NCBI RefSeq assembly: GCF_024362695.1
Contig: NC_065407.1
Location: 8,308,001-8,372,000 of the forward strand
Reading direction: 5' to 3'
DNA length: 64,000 nt
Origin: Pectinophora gossypiella
Lineage: Eukaryota; Arthropoda; Insecta; Lepidoptera; Gelechiidae
The translations under genes and the position numbers were made by a program. The notes below the pieces were generated by a model. It searched no databases, was not told the DNA's origin, and was given only the letters and a program-made list of their open reading frames with translations. This document shows, piece by piece, positions 34,616-46,476 of the stretch (within the stretch, counting starts at the first letter, position 1; each line of letters starts with the position of its first letter).

Positions 34616-35094
34616 ACCGAAGTGTAACCTATAAAAAACCGACAGAAGGGTTGCTTACCCTTCGTCTGTGTTCTAGACTTTGGAGTCGAGTCTTCACTAA
34701 CGAGTCATTGTCTATGAGCTTTATTGCTCGTCGCTCTACCGCGTCGAGTTTATAATTAAAATGGCAGAATTTGTTTCTTATGAGTAATGAGCAAAATTCC
34801 AAAAATATCTGATGTTATACGAACGTTTTTCCTTGGTTTGGAAGCGCGGGCGTATGCCTAATCGGCCCGAGCTGAAAATCTGGGTCGCCAACGGAATTTG
34901 CATGTGCACCAGTAAACAAGCCTAATGGACCGGTACGAGTATATTCAGCTTTGGAGTTCTTTGGTCTAACTGCTTATAACGATTACGACACAATGCGCCC
35001 TCGTTCATACTTTACGTTGCTAAACTTTGAATGAATTGGAAAATTGTGAATGTTGATTTTTATGACGCTAGTTCGACAACCATTAGTTTAGGCC
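34616..35094. other. Intergenic, nothing recognised
   Basis: Mixed composition with no ORF of interest and no recognisable repeat ends. Confidence 0.35.
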
Positions 35095-35170
35095 TGTGCT
35101 GGATTTGAACCTGCAACCTCAAAGTGAGAGGCAAGCGTTCTACCAAAGGGTCTACCACGGCTTCCTACTA
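35095..35170 (-). repeat. SINE head fragment, minus strand
   Basis: Plus strand shows GGATTTGAACCTGCAACCTC, AAAGTGAGAGGCAAGCG and ACCACGGCTTCC, the inverse of the box-B-bearing head at 8330-8385. Confidence 0.6.
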
Positions 35171-37624
35171 CTACCTATTACGGCTACGTCTATTAAAGTA
35201 CTTATTCTATTTAAGTAAGTTTACCTAAACGAAAATCATTCAAAGAAGTTTGTCGTGGGGGAACTAAAGTCTCACGACGTTGAGTAGATGTAAGTATATG
35301 TATCCATCATCATATCATATCATATCATCTCTACACAATTAAGATTAAGAATTGCTATTGAAACGCACGTTCCATGGCATAATTAATTGCTGCCCTTGTG
35401 CGCTAAGGTGTGAGCGGTCATCGTCGTCGGTTCCGCGAACGTCATGGCTGCTAGCAGTTCGTTGGCTGCAATCGGAAGTGTTAGGAGGTCGCCCACTGCT
35501 CGGCAACTCTTGCGCAAGCTAACCTTCGCGAATCATATCCAATGGGCACTTTATGGCGTACATATCATTGAGCACTCGTACCTTCTACTCGTAACAGGTA
35601 CCTATGATCCTTGCTTATATTGTAAGCGCTGGTTTAAACTGTCAATCAAATATGGTAGACGAAGATTTTGAATGTCACTATCTACTCGACATGACCTACA
35701 AGTAGAGTTACCTCATATTTATTACGAACATATATAAAATCCAACAATTAAACCATAAATTGTTTTTTAAAATACATTTTTGTTATGAAATCACTTAGGT
35801 ACTTTATTTGCATTTTGAACTGTTTAATTTGCAAAAAAGAAAGATGTTTCTAATAAAAAATACTTATTACATAATTCCTTTGTTTAAAACTTTAATTCAG
35901 AAATAATATATTAGAGCTAGTAGCAACCTTAAACAACTTGGATGTTCTTTGATTAATTTAAAATTGTTTGGTTGAAAAACAGCGTCAGCTTACGTAAGTA
36001 AAGACCGTGAAAAAGGCATATCTTCGAGAGGTATTATGTTAGTGGCGAATCAAAGGGCCTCGAGAGAAGGTCACAAAGACCTTCTACCCACGAGCTGGTG
36101 GCCCTTATGCAAATTGTCATTCGCGCGTGTTTACCTCAACCCAGTTCAGATTTAGAGGTATCCTTGAGATAATTTTTGATGCGTTGAGACCTCAGTCAGT
36201 CAATAAATACAATATAAAATAAATTTACTACGGGGACTGGAATGAATAAATATGTAAGTATAAAGAATAGATAGTAGCCACAGCAGCGTAGTTTAAAATG
36301 TTTTATACAGAAAATTTGTGTAACATGCTGTTAATCATAAACCTATGTCTAATAGACAGCAGTAGACTGAAATGACAAGATACGAAGTATATTTATTATA
36401 TTAATTTTGGTTTAAAGCGTCGTCAGTTTTTGTTTTGGCTTAGTAAATAAGTACCTACTGCCAATCAGTATACTAATATCGATAGCCTCTTGAATTTGGG
36501 TCAAGAGTAGTTCGCATACTGAGGCAGATTGAATGATTGTAATTGCACTACTGGTGTCTCTTCCGGAGTAGGTATAAGTATACTTACGTGCGTATTTGCA
36601 TTGGTATTCAACAAACACAAAGCTGCATGTACGAGGCAATATATTAGCGATAGGCCTTCAACAGTACCTTCAAATTGTACGCTTAAGCGTGAGCTATCAG
36701 CTGTATAAATATGATTTCCTAGTACAGAACGAACGTGTATTGCAGTAAATTTTCATCGCGTTGAAAAACAACTTGCTCGATAATCAGTTATGCCGGTTTT
36801 ATTAACAAAAATAAAAGTTTATAAAAGATGTTTGATTTTGATTGAAATGAAATTAATTACTTATGGCTAATATACCTACATATCTACTGTTTTCAATGTT
36901 GTTTGTTACATTTTTCATGACAATGTCAACATAATCAACATCCAAGGAAAAGTGTGGTTCCGTGTGGAACGAAAATAATTTGCGTGCTAGTCTCAAATGC
37001 CTGTAGAGTTGATGTCACTTGGACATTTATAATTTGCGACGTCCTTTCCGAAGGGCCGCTGTAAATAGCTGCCCTACATACGTGGAGTACTACAGGGCCT
37101 GATCCCATCGACCTCGGCAATTTGCCGACGACAACGCGAATGGTTGGTTCTGTTGCGAAACACTGAAGTGAGACGTGTGGCGCGATATGGAAAATTCTGG
37201 AACGGAATTCGATCATCGATATAATGTGGACGTGGTTGTCCAAGTGAATGAATCATGCATGCATCAAGCAAAAGGGATTTAAAATATTTATATTCGCTTT
37301 GTTTCGATTCAGTGTTTAACGTTCAAATAAACGGGGAACAAGTTTTGATACTATATTTTAGGGTAACCTACCCATGTTGGATATGCGGCCATACATGCTA
37401 TCCAGCATTTAAAATGAGAAAGCTAACGGCGGTCTTTTAATTTTAAAGACGTTATCGAATTTATTAGAAAATCTTTGGATCTAGAAAATTTTGTTTAGGT
37501 AGGCACCTTTATTGGAGAATTGAATTTCAGGTAAAAAAAACTATGTTGTTTAGGTATGTCTGCGTACATGATGTTTTAGCGTGATGCATGGAGAAGCCAT
37601 TTTGGTAGAACAATCTTGTTTCTT
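35171..37624. other. Intergenic, one pentamer microsatellite
   Basis: A short (TCATA)n run lies near 35308-35330. Bases 36000-36170 are less AT-rich and include GGGCCTCGAGAGAAGG and TTATGCAAAT, an octamer-like site; this could be conserved non-coding DNA, but I cannot test it. No gene is supported. Confidence 0.35.
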
Positions 37625-37800
37625 GCTTACCAATTTAGTTATTTTTGCCCACCACCACAAGCTCAATTAAATTGCTAACAAAATGCTTTCTGGAGCTGAC
37701 TAATTTAGTTGTATTTGCTGATCATTGGAAGCTGCTCAATTTACTGAATATGCTGATGAAAAACATTTTGGAGCTGATCTCTTTATTTAGCTGACCGTTT
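37625..37800 (+). repeat. Degenerate minisatellite, about 80-bp period
   Basis: AATTTAGTTATTTTTGCC, AAGCTCAATT, ATGCTTTCTGGAGCTGACT is followed by AATTTAGTTGTATTTGCTG, GAAGCTGCTCAATTT, CATTTTGGAGCTGATC and a partial third start (TTTATTTAGCTGACCG). Two units and part of a third are visible. Confidence 0.55.
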
Positions 37801-40800
37801 AAATGATGATAGTCTTTATTATTGTCTGTTCTTGCGGGTCTCTTAGTTACACGGACCCGTTAGCGGATCGCATTGTATTTTTAGCAACAAAAACTGAGCG
37901 CAAATTAATAGAGTGGAGCTACCGGCATTAGTGGCGGTTCAAGGCGAGCCCTGCAAAGGGCCGCGCAGGCGTCACGCGCCGCCATTGACCCACTTACACG
38001 TACCTACGCCGGCGTGTGCGCAGACTGCGTACAATCGCGCCTGAAAGCCCTTCGCGGCTGACATGTCACGTACACACGCCATTTACGTTTTTTTACCATC
38101 TACATCAACAGATATGTCCCCAGATAAGCTCGTCTTTCTAAACGAGCTTTTATTGCTCTTCATTTTTAGACAATGAGAATTAGAGAGTAGGCAGTTTAAT
38201 GTTATGTATCTGCAACATCTTTCGTCAAAGAATATATCTTCAGAACGACTTCAAAACTTTCCATTACCGATACAGTTATCACGTGAGTTGAAATGGCATT
38301 TTCACGCCAGGTCATTACCGCGGGGCAAATGAAACGTTTAGCTAGGACGTTACCACGAAGCAATCAGTTGCCTACTTATTTGTTGTGGTAGAGTTAACAA
38401 GTATCTGATAAGCGGCGATTAGTAACACTTTCGAGTGCGAGTGTGTCGGTAGGTACTTTTTCAGCGGACCTCGTTCGCTACAGTTGTTTGTGGCGCATCC
38501 CAAGGCAAGCCGCGGTGCTCCGCCGCAAATAATTCTGCTATTGTGAAACACTCGTCTTATCAGCTCAGGACCTTGGCTACATCACACGAATTACGGTCAA
38601 GTTGACGATTTCACGATTATTTATTTCTCTGACGATAACAAAATTTCCGTTGCTCATATGAATCCGTGAATTGTTACGAGAATTTCATTGAACTATTTAC
38701 GCGACAATTAGGTACTTATGCGGTTTGTACCTACTACGTATACTTTACATAAGGCATTTATCAGTAATGGTAAATAGGTAACTAGGTACTTATTTACGTG
38801 GACAATCTATAAGTAATAAATAAGATTTCAGTGGTAGGTACATTAGTATCCGGTTTTCTATACATTTCACATTACACGGATTATTCTGGACACATTGTTT
38901 TTGAACGAACTGACACTTTAAAATCGTCTCAGACGTTCTTCTGCTTCTTTTGGATCTCAAAATGTAATCGGAAACTGTCAGACATGAAAACAGATGTGTT
39001 ATTCATCAGCTCAAAGGGCATGCTCTATGCATTATCTCTCAAGAGGCATGCGGTGATAAGTACGACGGACGTCAATGCACTCGGCTGCATGCCCCTAGGT
39101 CAGTTCCCTGTGAGTCAGTCACTAATGCACCGTTACGTACATAGCGCATCGTGATCTACACTTCCATGTCGATGCTTCACCTTTCACTCGACAACTTATC
39201 TGGTTCGACACACATTGACTGGTTGAACCTCGTGTAATTATGCCGTAACTCAACCGCCTCGGCAATGAATTTGTTAGCACTGGAATAGATAGTGAAGTAG
39301 AGGAAATATAGTATGTAGACCCAAAAGCAGCAATGCTCGTCGCCTTGCCTCGCCAGAACAATCATGGTTACCCGGTGCTCCAGTGACTTTACAATAATAT
39401 CTGCTTTACGACTTTCGGTTTCAATTTTTGTTATGCATCTCTAATCTATAATCTGCGTTTGAAGATGTAATGAATGAATGAGTTTTGGAGGCTGATCGTG
39501 ATGATACAATGTGTGATATAGGTAGGTACTTACGCAAAGTTCTATTGTGTGGTTAATATAATTATACTGAAGATTGTTCAGTAAGTATAAGATATTGTGT
39601 CAGTAGGAAGAAGTTTGTGTAAAAAAACAAAACAATGGGCAACAGAATGAAGATTTTGGTCCGCGAGAGGGTCGTTGCGCCCGAAATCGATGCAGTCATT
39701 TGAATACGATAAGTTGACTGTTGATTATGTAATTGAAGCCGCGGCCATCTGCTTGTTTACCTCTTCCAGGGGAGGAGATAGCAACCCTTGCGGCCATCGG
39801 CCACCCTCGGACAACCACGTTTTTTATCGAACTCCAAACAAGCAACCTTAATGAGAAATATCGGTTACGGAAACACTCAGCACCACATATCAGATTGTCA
39901 AATATTTGATTTCGCCCTTTGGTTTTTTGATAAATATTGAATGCATAAGTAATGCATATGTGATTTAACAACATCCATTGTGAATTTGTGACGTAGCAGG
40001 TCTAAGTTATCTAAATGAAGGATCACAAAGTAACTAGGGACTTAACGTACAATTGGTTAGTTTTGAAATGCCACCTTAGCTATGTGACCTTTATAAGATA
40101 CGTACTAACAATAATAAGATTAAAAATAAATGATTAGTCTTCTACGAATTATACGCACTACCGGCGGTCATAACTAATCCCTCGATAAGGTGTTCCTTAT
40201 TTCTATAGGTAATTGTGGGGTAGAGTCAAATATGGCGGGTGAATGGGCAGATGTAAAAAACGCTAAATATAAAGTAGGTTTGATATCGTGATCTGCAACT
40301 GCAAGCGCAGGGTGCAGCTTGTGCGTACTGACCAATAGCAGGCGAGCTCGCTCGCGCCGAATTTATTCACAACTGCTCAAGTCACTATAAAACGCTTACA
40401 AAATGCGTGCTTTCCTTCCATAAACATAAGGCAAGTAATTTATACCTCGTCCGTTAAAAATTTCAGACTTAATTTTCATGTTCATAAAAACAAAGGAATT
40501 AATTAAATTAGCAAATTTATAACTGCGTATGAATAAAGAAATTACCGTTTTTCATGCAAATTGTGAGTAAAAAACGTGGATGGGTTAGCTGGAGAGGATG
40601 CAGCGGAAACATTTGTAGGGGTTGCGATTTATTGCAGGACTCGACTCCGGCCGCGGACGGTCCCTTTGCCTTTAATTGGCTACAAAACACATCCCATTCA
40701 ACGTGATAAAATGTCGCAGCAAATTTTTTATACAAAAACGTACAAAGATAGATGAAAACTTATCTTTGTTTTTGATTTGCTATTTCAATTGGTTTGATTG

Positions 40801-43341
40801 CGTGGCTCTAGGTCATTCTAAACAAAAGTACGATAGAAACAATTTCAGGTAGATATCTAAACATAAAAACATAGATAAGTACATACTAAATACCACTGAA
40901 CGCTAGTGACTGAATTTTATTAGAGACTAGTCCAATGATCAGGGAAATTAACGCTTTGGCAGAACCTTACTGAAATCCAATTGGATTCCCATATAATATG
41001 CATTAGGTATGTTTTTCATTTAATAAGATAAATATAAATACATAATTTCATGACAATTTACATATTTTTCTTGTGATTTATAAGTATTCCTGTAGATAAG
41101 ATACTTAGTGAAGAGCGAAAGGCAAAAAAATATGGAGAGGATTGCATTATATCCACAATAAATCTAATGACACGACAGCGTCTATAAATACGAAACAGGT
41201 AGAATTTTGGACCTAATGATGGGTAACGTTCCAAAAAGACGTAAGAGTCTATCGTTTTGATAGGAGGAATTATTTGATGAGCTGCAGAGATTGGGACTAT
41301 TTTATGTTACACATATGGCTTGGTTTTTGTGCAAGTTCAGAGGCAGGGCGAGGGTGCGGGGTGCGGGCCGCTGAAAGGGTTGTGTGGGAACGGAGGGCAC
41401 CTGCGTCTGCACATGGTGCTCGCCCACTCGTTTTTTAAGCATTTGCGCAGACAGATCAGCCGAATGCAGTTTTTTACTTATCTCCGTCTTTGTATGTAGG
41501 GAGTAAAACAATAGAAATATTTCAGTATTCCAATCAGCCCTTCTCCCTAACACGTGTAATGACGACAATTTGCTAGTGATGTTATTATCGCGACTTCGCG
41601 ATGAAATTGTAATTAAATAATGAGGGCTGACCAAGTAAGGGGGCGGCTGGGTTCTGTCGATTGCAACTGTTTGCCATGGCATTATCGTGTCGACGGACAA
41701 ACTCATTACGAATGCTGTATTTCGCGGTGTACTACGACGTGGAAACTATCGAGTTCTTGAAATGGAGTTTAAAGTGGAAAATGGCAGCGTCACTTGCATT
41801 ATTGAGTTGGTGCGGCTGTTACCTGGCGAACTGCCCCTATTTCTCGCCACTATTTATTCATTTCGCAACACATCGCCTGTCGGCCTTTTCACCCTCGCTG
41901 CCAGTCCCCGGCTCTCGTCAATGAATACTTAATGAGCTCGATTCGTTAAAGGCCGCGAAATTCACGCAGCCCCGTTGTTGTCGAAGCGCTAACCAAAACA
42001 AGAACACGCACATCCTTACCTCTGCGCTATAAATTTTTACTTCGATAATGAAAGGAACTAATTTAGTAATAGTACACTTAGAGAAAGTAAGAATACGGTA
42101 GTGTAGTAGTTTGTAAGTTTTATTGATTCTCAGAATGTTAAATTGTATATGTATATTTGTTCAAGAGTTGCTTGATACAAACCAATAATTATTTTATAAT
42201 TAGTGGACTTTTTGTACCCCTTTACATGGATTTTTAATAGTTGTTTACTAACTCTTATTATTCTTGAATGCCTGCATCGTGAATAGAATAGAAATATTTT
42301 AAATAAGTACACATTTCTGCAATTAATAACTTCATTAAATCAATGCAAATAAGCACACTTATGGGATAAAAGGCTCAGACTACGCGATAAAGCTCTTAAC
42401 ACAATCGTTAGCATTTTAAAAAGGCAACTCGTGTTTTGTGCTGGTGTTAATCGGATAGTTTTTTTGCATAAGCGGATAACCCTGCTACCTGCGCGGGCGC
42501 ACAAAGCCGCATTGTGCTCGACTGGTTGCGCAAGTGGGGTGCACAAGTTGTCCTGTGTACCCGGACAAAGTGTTTTGTTGTATTTTGGTTTGTTGATTCG
42601 ATATGAATTGATATGACGCTCTTTCCATCCGAGAGGGGACAGTGCTATAAACAGTATGGTGTGCAGACAAAGGTTCGCATATTAACGTGTCCGCGCTAAA
42701 TGTTTTAGCCGTGAATTTGATGATACAAAAATGGTGTTACATTAAGATGAAACAAGGTCACTAAAAACTTTTCAATTTATCATGTATTCAACGTAGATAA
42801 TATTAGTTAACTAGAATTGATATGTTCATAATTACAAACCACTAGTAGAAATAATTTTAACAGGTAAAATATGAAAGTACCAGATTACGAGAAAATTATG
42901 GACACACTACAAATCTATTGCAGTCTAAACTACAATGAAAATAATGAGCAAAAAATGCAAAAGAAAACACATGATATTTTTTCACAAGTGTAATATAGGT
43001 CAGGTGCGCGTACGCAACCCTTTCGAAGCGTGGGAGTGGGTTTTTTGCCACGTATTACTCCAGAAGATGTTTTGTGCAAGGTTTTTTTGCGTATAAGAAG
43101 TGTTTGCGATAATTTGTTCCCACAATCTGTGAATACAAGGAAGTGATGACAGGCTGAGATCGTACAATTGATTTACAACCGTTATCCGAAGTTTGCACAA
43201 GAAAGGGTTCAAAAATTTTCCCGTTATAAATAATTGTTGGTACTTACCTGCGATATCGCTTGCAATATTCATCATACGCTAAAGTACTACAGAGTTTGAA
43301 AAAAATACAGGTGATTCCAATTTTTCAGATTGCTGTCTGTA
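37801..43341. other. Gene-poor tract, no gene recognised
   Basis: AT-rich with moderately G+C-rich patches at about 37900-38090, 38470-38540, 40610-40670 and 41340-41430. Short ORFs show no family resemblance and overlap on both strands. Some patches could be enhancers of a neighbouring gene; this is inference only. Confidence 0.35.
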
Positions 43342-43424
43342 TTTGTTTTGAATGAAGATTTTCTTGTGTTTAATTTCCTGTTGGCCGTCCGTTCCCTACC
43401 CTACAAGTTCAATTGATCCGGCGC
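43342..43424. repeat. Direct repeat, copy 1, beside a LINE fragment
   Basis: TTTGTTTTGAATGAAGATTT, TTCCCTACCC and GTTCAATTGATCC recur in the same order at 43877-43972. The pair brackets the LINE fragment at 43537-43785. Confidence 0.6.
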
Positions 43425-43536
43425 GGCGTCACAATTTTTCGTATCACCCTTTTCCATGTTTTCTCACCGTTGAAAACCTTTCCAGGACTCATCATCATTG
43501 GCCTTATACATCTGTTTCAGACGTTTTATGACGTCA

Positions 43537-43785
43537 TTGCCTCGAAGAAATGCACTCTCTTTCATGACTGTGCAAGCCAAACCTAGAGCGGCAAACTCTA
43601 CCGCACACTCGGCAGGAGAAGTCTCCGACTGGTGGATTGTTGTCGGAGTGATGGCGTTCCATTCTTCTTGTGTCAAACCAGGTGTGGTCATGTGTGTCGC
43701 ACCCATCGAGCACATGCTTCTTCCACACGTCTTGATTATCGGCGAGTTCCTCCCATGCCTCGTGGTTAATTTCGAATGAGCTCAT
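43537..43785 (-). pseudogene. Non-LTR retrotransposon C-terminal zinc-finger fragment
   Basis: The frame reads EAWEELADNQDVWKKHV, LDGCDTHDHTWFDTRRMER, then a C-x2-C-x12-H type finger (CRVCGRVCRSRFGLHSHERE) and a stop. Trp-x-x-x-Ala-Asp-x-x-x-Trp followed by Cys-Gly-Arg-x-Cys-x-Ser-Arg-x-Gly-Leu-x-Ser-His is the usual C-terminal end of a family of LINE polyproteins. The reverse transcriptase itself is absent. A dead truncated copy. Confidence 0.7.
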
Positions 43786-43876
43786 TTCTTCAGGACTCCG
43801 ACAAACATATCACAACCAAAAACATCTAAATCGGCCCAACCGCTCTGAAGTTTTATAATATAAACGAACAGTAAGA

Positions 43877-43972
43877 TTTGTTTTGAATGAACATTTTCTT
43901 GCGTTTAATTTAATTACCTATTGGTTTTCCGTGCCCTACCCTATACATACACGTTCAATTGATCCAGCGGCA
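43877..43972. repeat. Direct repeat, copy 2, beside a LINE fragment
   Basis: Second copy of the 43342-43424 sequence, with TTTGTTTTGAATGAACATTT, GTGCCCTACCC and GTTCAATTGATCC. It may be the 3' UTR of a second, overlapping LINE insertion. Confidence 0.6.
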
Positions 43973-44796
43973 TATGTTCACCCCTTAATGATTGATAATG
44001 ATGTAGTCATTATTAATGACGCAGGTATCATCATTTGAGACGTCCGGGAAAGAAAGAGTTAAATGTTATAGTCAAAACATATTTGCTGAAAGAATAATGT
44101 AAGTTCCCTGTGGGGTGGGGGCGGAAATACAACATTCGCAGTGAAACGCCACTTCCGGCCCCTTCACATGCTCTCTGACATTATTGCATCTATCATAAAA
44201 AGTGAATAAAGGATTGTATAATTCCATTATAATGGCATTTTGTGCCTAATTGCAATGAGCCACGCTTTCCCTCCTATTATTATGTTGGGTACAGAAAAGT
44301 CGCCGTTGAGGTAAGATAGGATCCATTCTAATTCCAGCCCTCAGCATCCACAACAGTACGGTCACGAGCATTAATATGTATACACTTTGGTATCATGTCA
44401 CATAAACTTTTTAACAAATTGAACTGTAAGTCTCACTAAATGTCAAATATGTTAGTGCGACAGAGTCCTAAAGAGGGTAAGTACATTATATTGCTCATGA
44501 CTGTACCAGCACCCGCACCGTATACGCACAATTTTTTATCTTATTAACCGACTTTATAATACTTATACTATTAAAAATGACCTCATATTGTCTGCTGACA
44601 CTGGAAAGCCTTATCGGTATTTCGTACAAAATTATGTTTCATAAATTTAATTTTATATTTCATACAAAAGACATCAACGAGATCAATGTTCTTGTTCCAT
44701 AATAATATTTTTTTTTGTAAGTAGATTTTTTTAAATTTAATCAAACTACGAAGCTGATTTTGATGAAACTTGCATAATTTCCTTTTAAAAAGTATT
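43973..44796. other. Intergenic, nothing recognised
   Basis: AT-rich. Bases 44100-44290 include a G-rich word (GTGGGGTGGGGGCGG) and TAATTGCAATGAGCC, homeodomain-type words that are too common to interpret. No ORF or repeat ends are supported. Confidence 0.35.
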
Positions 44797-44810
44797 ATTG
44801 TTATACAATA

Positions 44811-45144
44811 ACAGCCTCCGTGGTCTAGTGGTTAGAGCGTTAGGCTCACGATCTGGAGGTCCGGGTTCGATTCCCGATGGGGACATTGTCGAAATCACTT
44901 TGTGAGACTGTCCTTTGTTTGGTAAGGACTTTTTAGGCTTGAATCGCCTGATTGTCTGAAAAAGTAAGATGATTCCGTGCTTCGGAGGGCGCGTTAAGCC
45001 GTTGGTCCCGGCTATTAGCCGTAAAAACACCTCCACTAACCCGCAGTGGAGCAGCGTGGTGGAGTATGCTCCATACCCCCTCCGGTTGATTGAGGGGAGG
45101 CCTGTGCCCAGCAGTGGGACGTATATAGGCAGTTTATGTTATTT
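44811..45144 (+). mobile_element. Full-length tRNA-headed SINE with 14-bp target duplication
   Basis: The head has Pol III box A (TGGTCTAGTGG) and box B (GGTTCGATTCC). The body has GATTCCGTGCTTCGGAGGGC and GTTAAGCCGTTGGTCCCGG. The tail has CCCCCTCCGGTTGATTGAGG, CTGTGCCCAGCAGTGGGAC and GTATATAGGC. An exact 14-bp direct repeat ATTGTTATACAATA borders it (44797-44810 and 45145-45158), so the ends are certain. It is 334 bp long. Confidence 0.92.
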
Positions 45145-45260
45145 ATTGTTATACAATATGTAGTTTCTAAAAAAATATGTGGACAATCATAAAACTGTGA
45201 AATATGGCATACGTGTTTAGAATAACGAATATTAAGCAATTTACATACCTACGGGTGAAA

Positions 45261-45918
45261 GCCTAGCGCTGACCCTATAGTGGTAGATGGACAAGTTGTT
45301 CAACAGTGCGAGGAGTACAAATATCTGGGGACAATAATCTGCAGTTCCGGAAATTTGGAGAGCAACATACAGCACCGTATATCAGCAGCCTGGCTCAGGT
45401 GGCGTGAAGTTACTGGCGTTACCTGTGATAGCCGAATGCCTGTAAAGCTGAAGGGGCTTATCTATAAGTCAGTAATAAGACCTGTCTTAACCTATGGAAG
45501 CGAGACGTGGGCCGTAACGAAAAAACATGTCCAGTCCATCCAAGTTGCAGAGATGAAGATGTTACGTTGGATGTGCGGCGTGACGAGGCTCGACAAGATT
45601 CGCAACGAGTATGTGCGCGGTAGCCTCGGTGTACGTGACGTGGCTGACAAACTGCAGGAAAACCGGCTGCGTTGGTATGGGCATGTTAAAAGAAGACCGC
45701 CTGAGTACATTGGCAACGTGGCACTCGACTTCAATATTACTGGTCAGCGACGTAGAGGAAGACCTAAGCTGAGATGGTTGAGTGTCGTGGAGAAAGACAT
45801 GGAGAGTTGCGGGTTATCCGAAGACGATGTCCAGGATAGGGCAAAGTGGAGGAAGAACAGTAGGAAAGCGGACCCCGGCGCAAGACGGCGGGATTCACGC
45901 TAGGAAGAAGAAGAAGAG
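45261..45918 (+). pseudogene. RTE-type non-LTR retrotransposon, 5'-truncated, C-terminal frame intact
   Basis: An open frame of at least 207 residues to the stop at 45903. It reads YKYLGTIICSSGNLESNI, IYKSVIRPVLTYGSETWAV, MLRWMCGVTRLDKIRNEYV, LRWYGHVKRRP and GQRRRGRPKLRW. These are the ordered blocks of the post-polymerase region of RTE-like elements; the polymerase domain and endonuclease are missing. The 3' end is a GAA-rich run (GGAAGAAGAAGAAGA). An exact 18-bp target duplication (ACATACCTACGGGTGAAA) flanks it at 45243-45260 and 45919-45936, so this is a complete truncated insertion. Confidence 0.93.
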
Positions 45919-45936
45919 ACATACCTACGGGTGAAA

Positions 45937-46384
45937 CTGATAACCTGCTTTTTGAAGTCGATTAGAAAATCTATAAAAAATTCAGAAGCAGAAATTGTTT
46001 AGTACATAGCTGATGGGTTTTTAAAAACTGAAACGGTCTTATTGGAAACAGTTTGCTGAGTTTTTGTGTGTCAAAGTTCAAGAAATGCGCGTGAGAACGT
46101 AGCGCGGCTGAAACGAGGGAGTTTTTACAGCGGTTCAATGACTCCAGGCAAATGTTTGCCGCCTTACATGTTCGCTCAAATACTTCGACATGTTGCATGA
46201 CATATTTCTAAAAAATACACTGAATATACCACAAGTATAATAAACACCTAATATGTGCTAAGGTAAATTTTTAAACTCGTGCAACCGTGGTGAATTAATT
46301 TTGCGTCTCAGCTCAGTTCTTACCAGATTAGTTGTACCTATAAATGATTTGCAGGAAGTATTCCAGTAAGGTAAGTATTTAAGT
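45937..46384. other. Intergenic, nothing recognised
   Basis: AT-rich DNA between two insertions. The short minus-strand ORF at 45971-46198 has no family resemblance. Confidence 0.35.
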
Positions 46385-46464
46385 CCTTTGGCGGCTCAAT
46401 AGTAATCCTAACGCCAGGCTTGATGAGGTTGGTAGTCCACCTCACAACCCACACGATAGAAGAG
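46385..46464 (+). mobile_element. 80-bp truncated SINE tail with 12-bp target duplication
   Basis: Contains GGCGGCTCAATAGTAATCC, GGCTTGATGAGGTTGGTAG and CACCTCACAACCCACACGAT, the second tail type seen at 53726, 55650 and 62193. An exact direct repeat AAGTATTTAAGT flanks it (46373-46384 and 46465-46476). Confidence 0.85.
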
Positions 46465-46476
46465 AAGTATTTAAGT

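Noticed and set aside
43464..43715. 83-codon minus-strand ORF overlapping the LINE zinc-finger fragment
   Set aside because: It is another frame of the same sequence; the frame ending at 43537 carries the conserved Cys and His residues.
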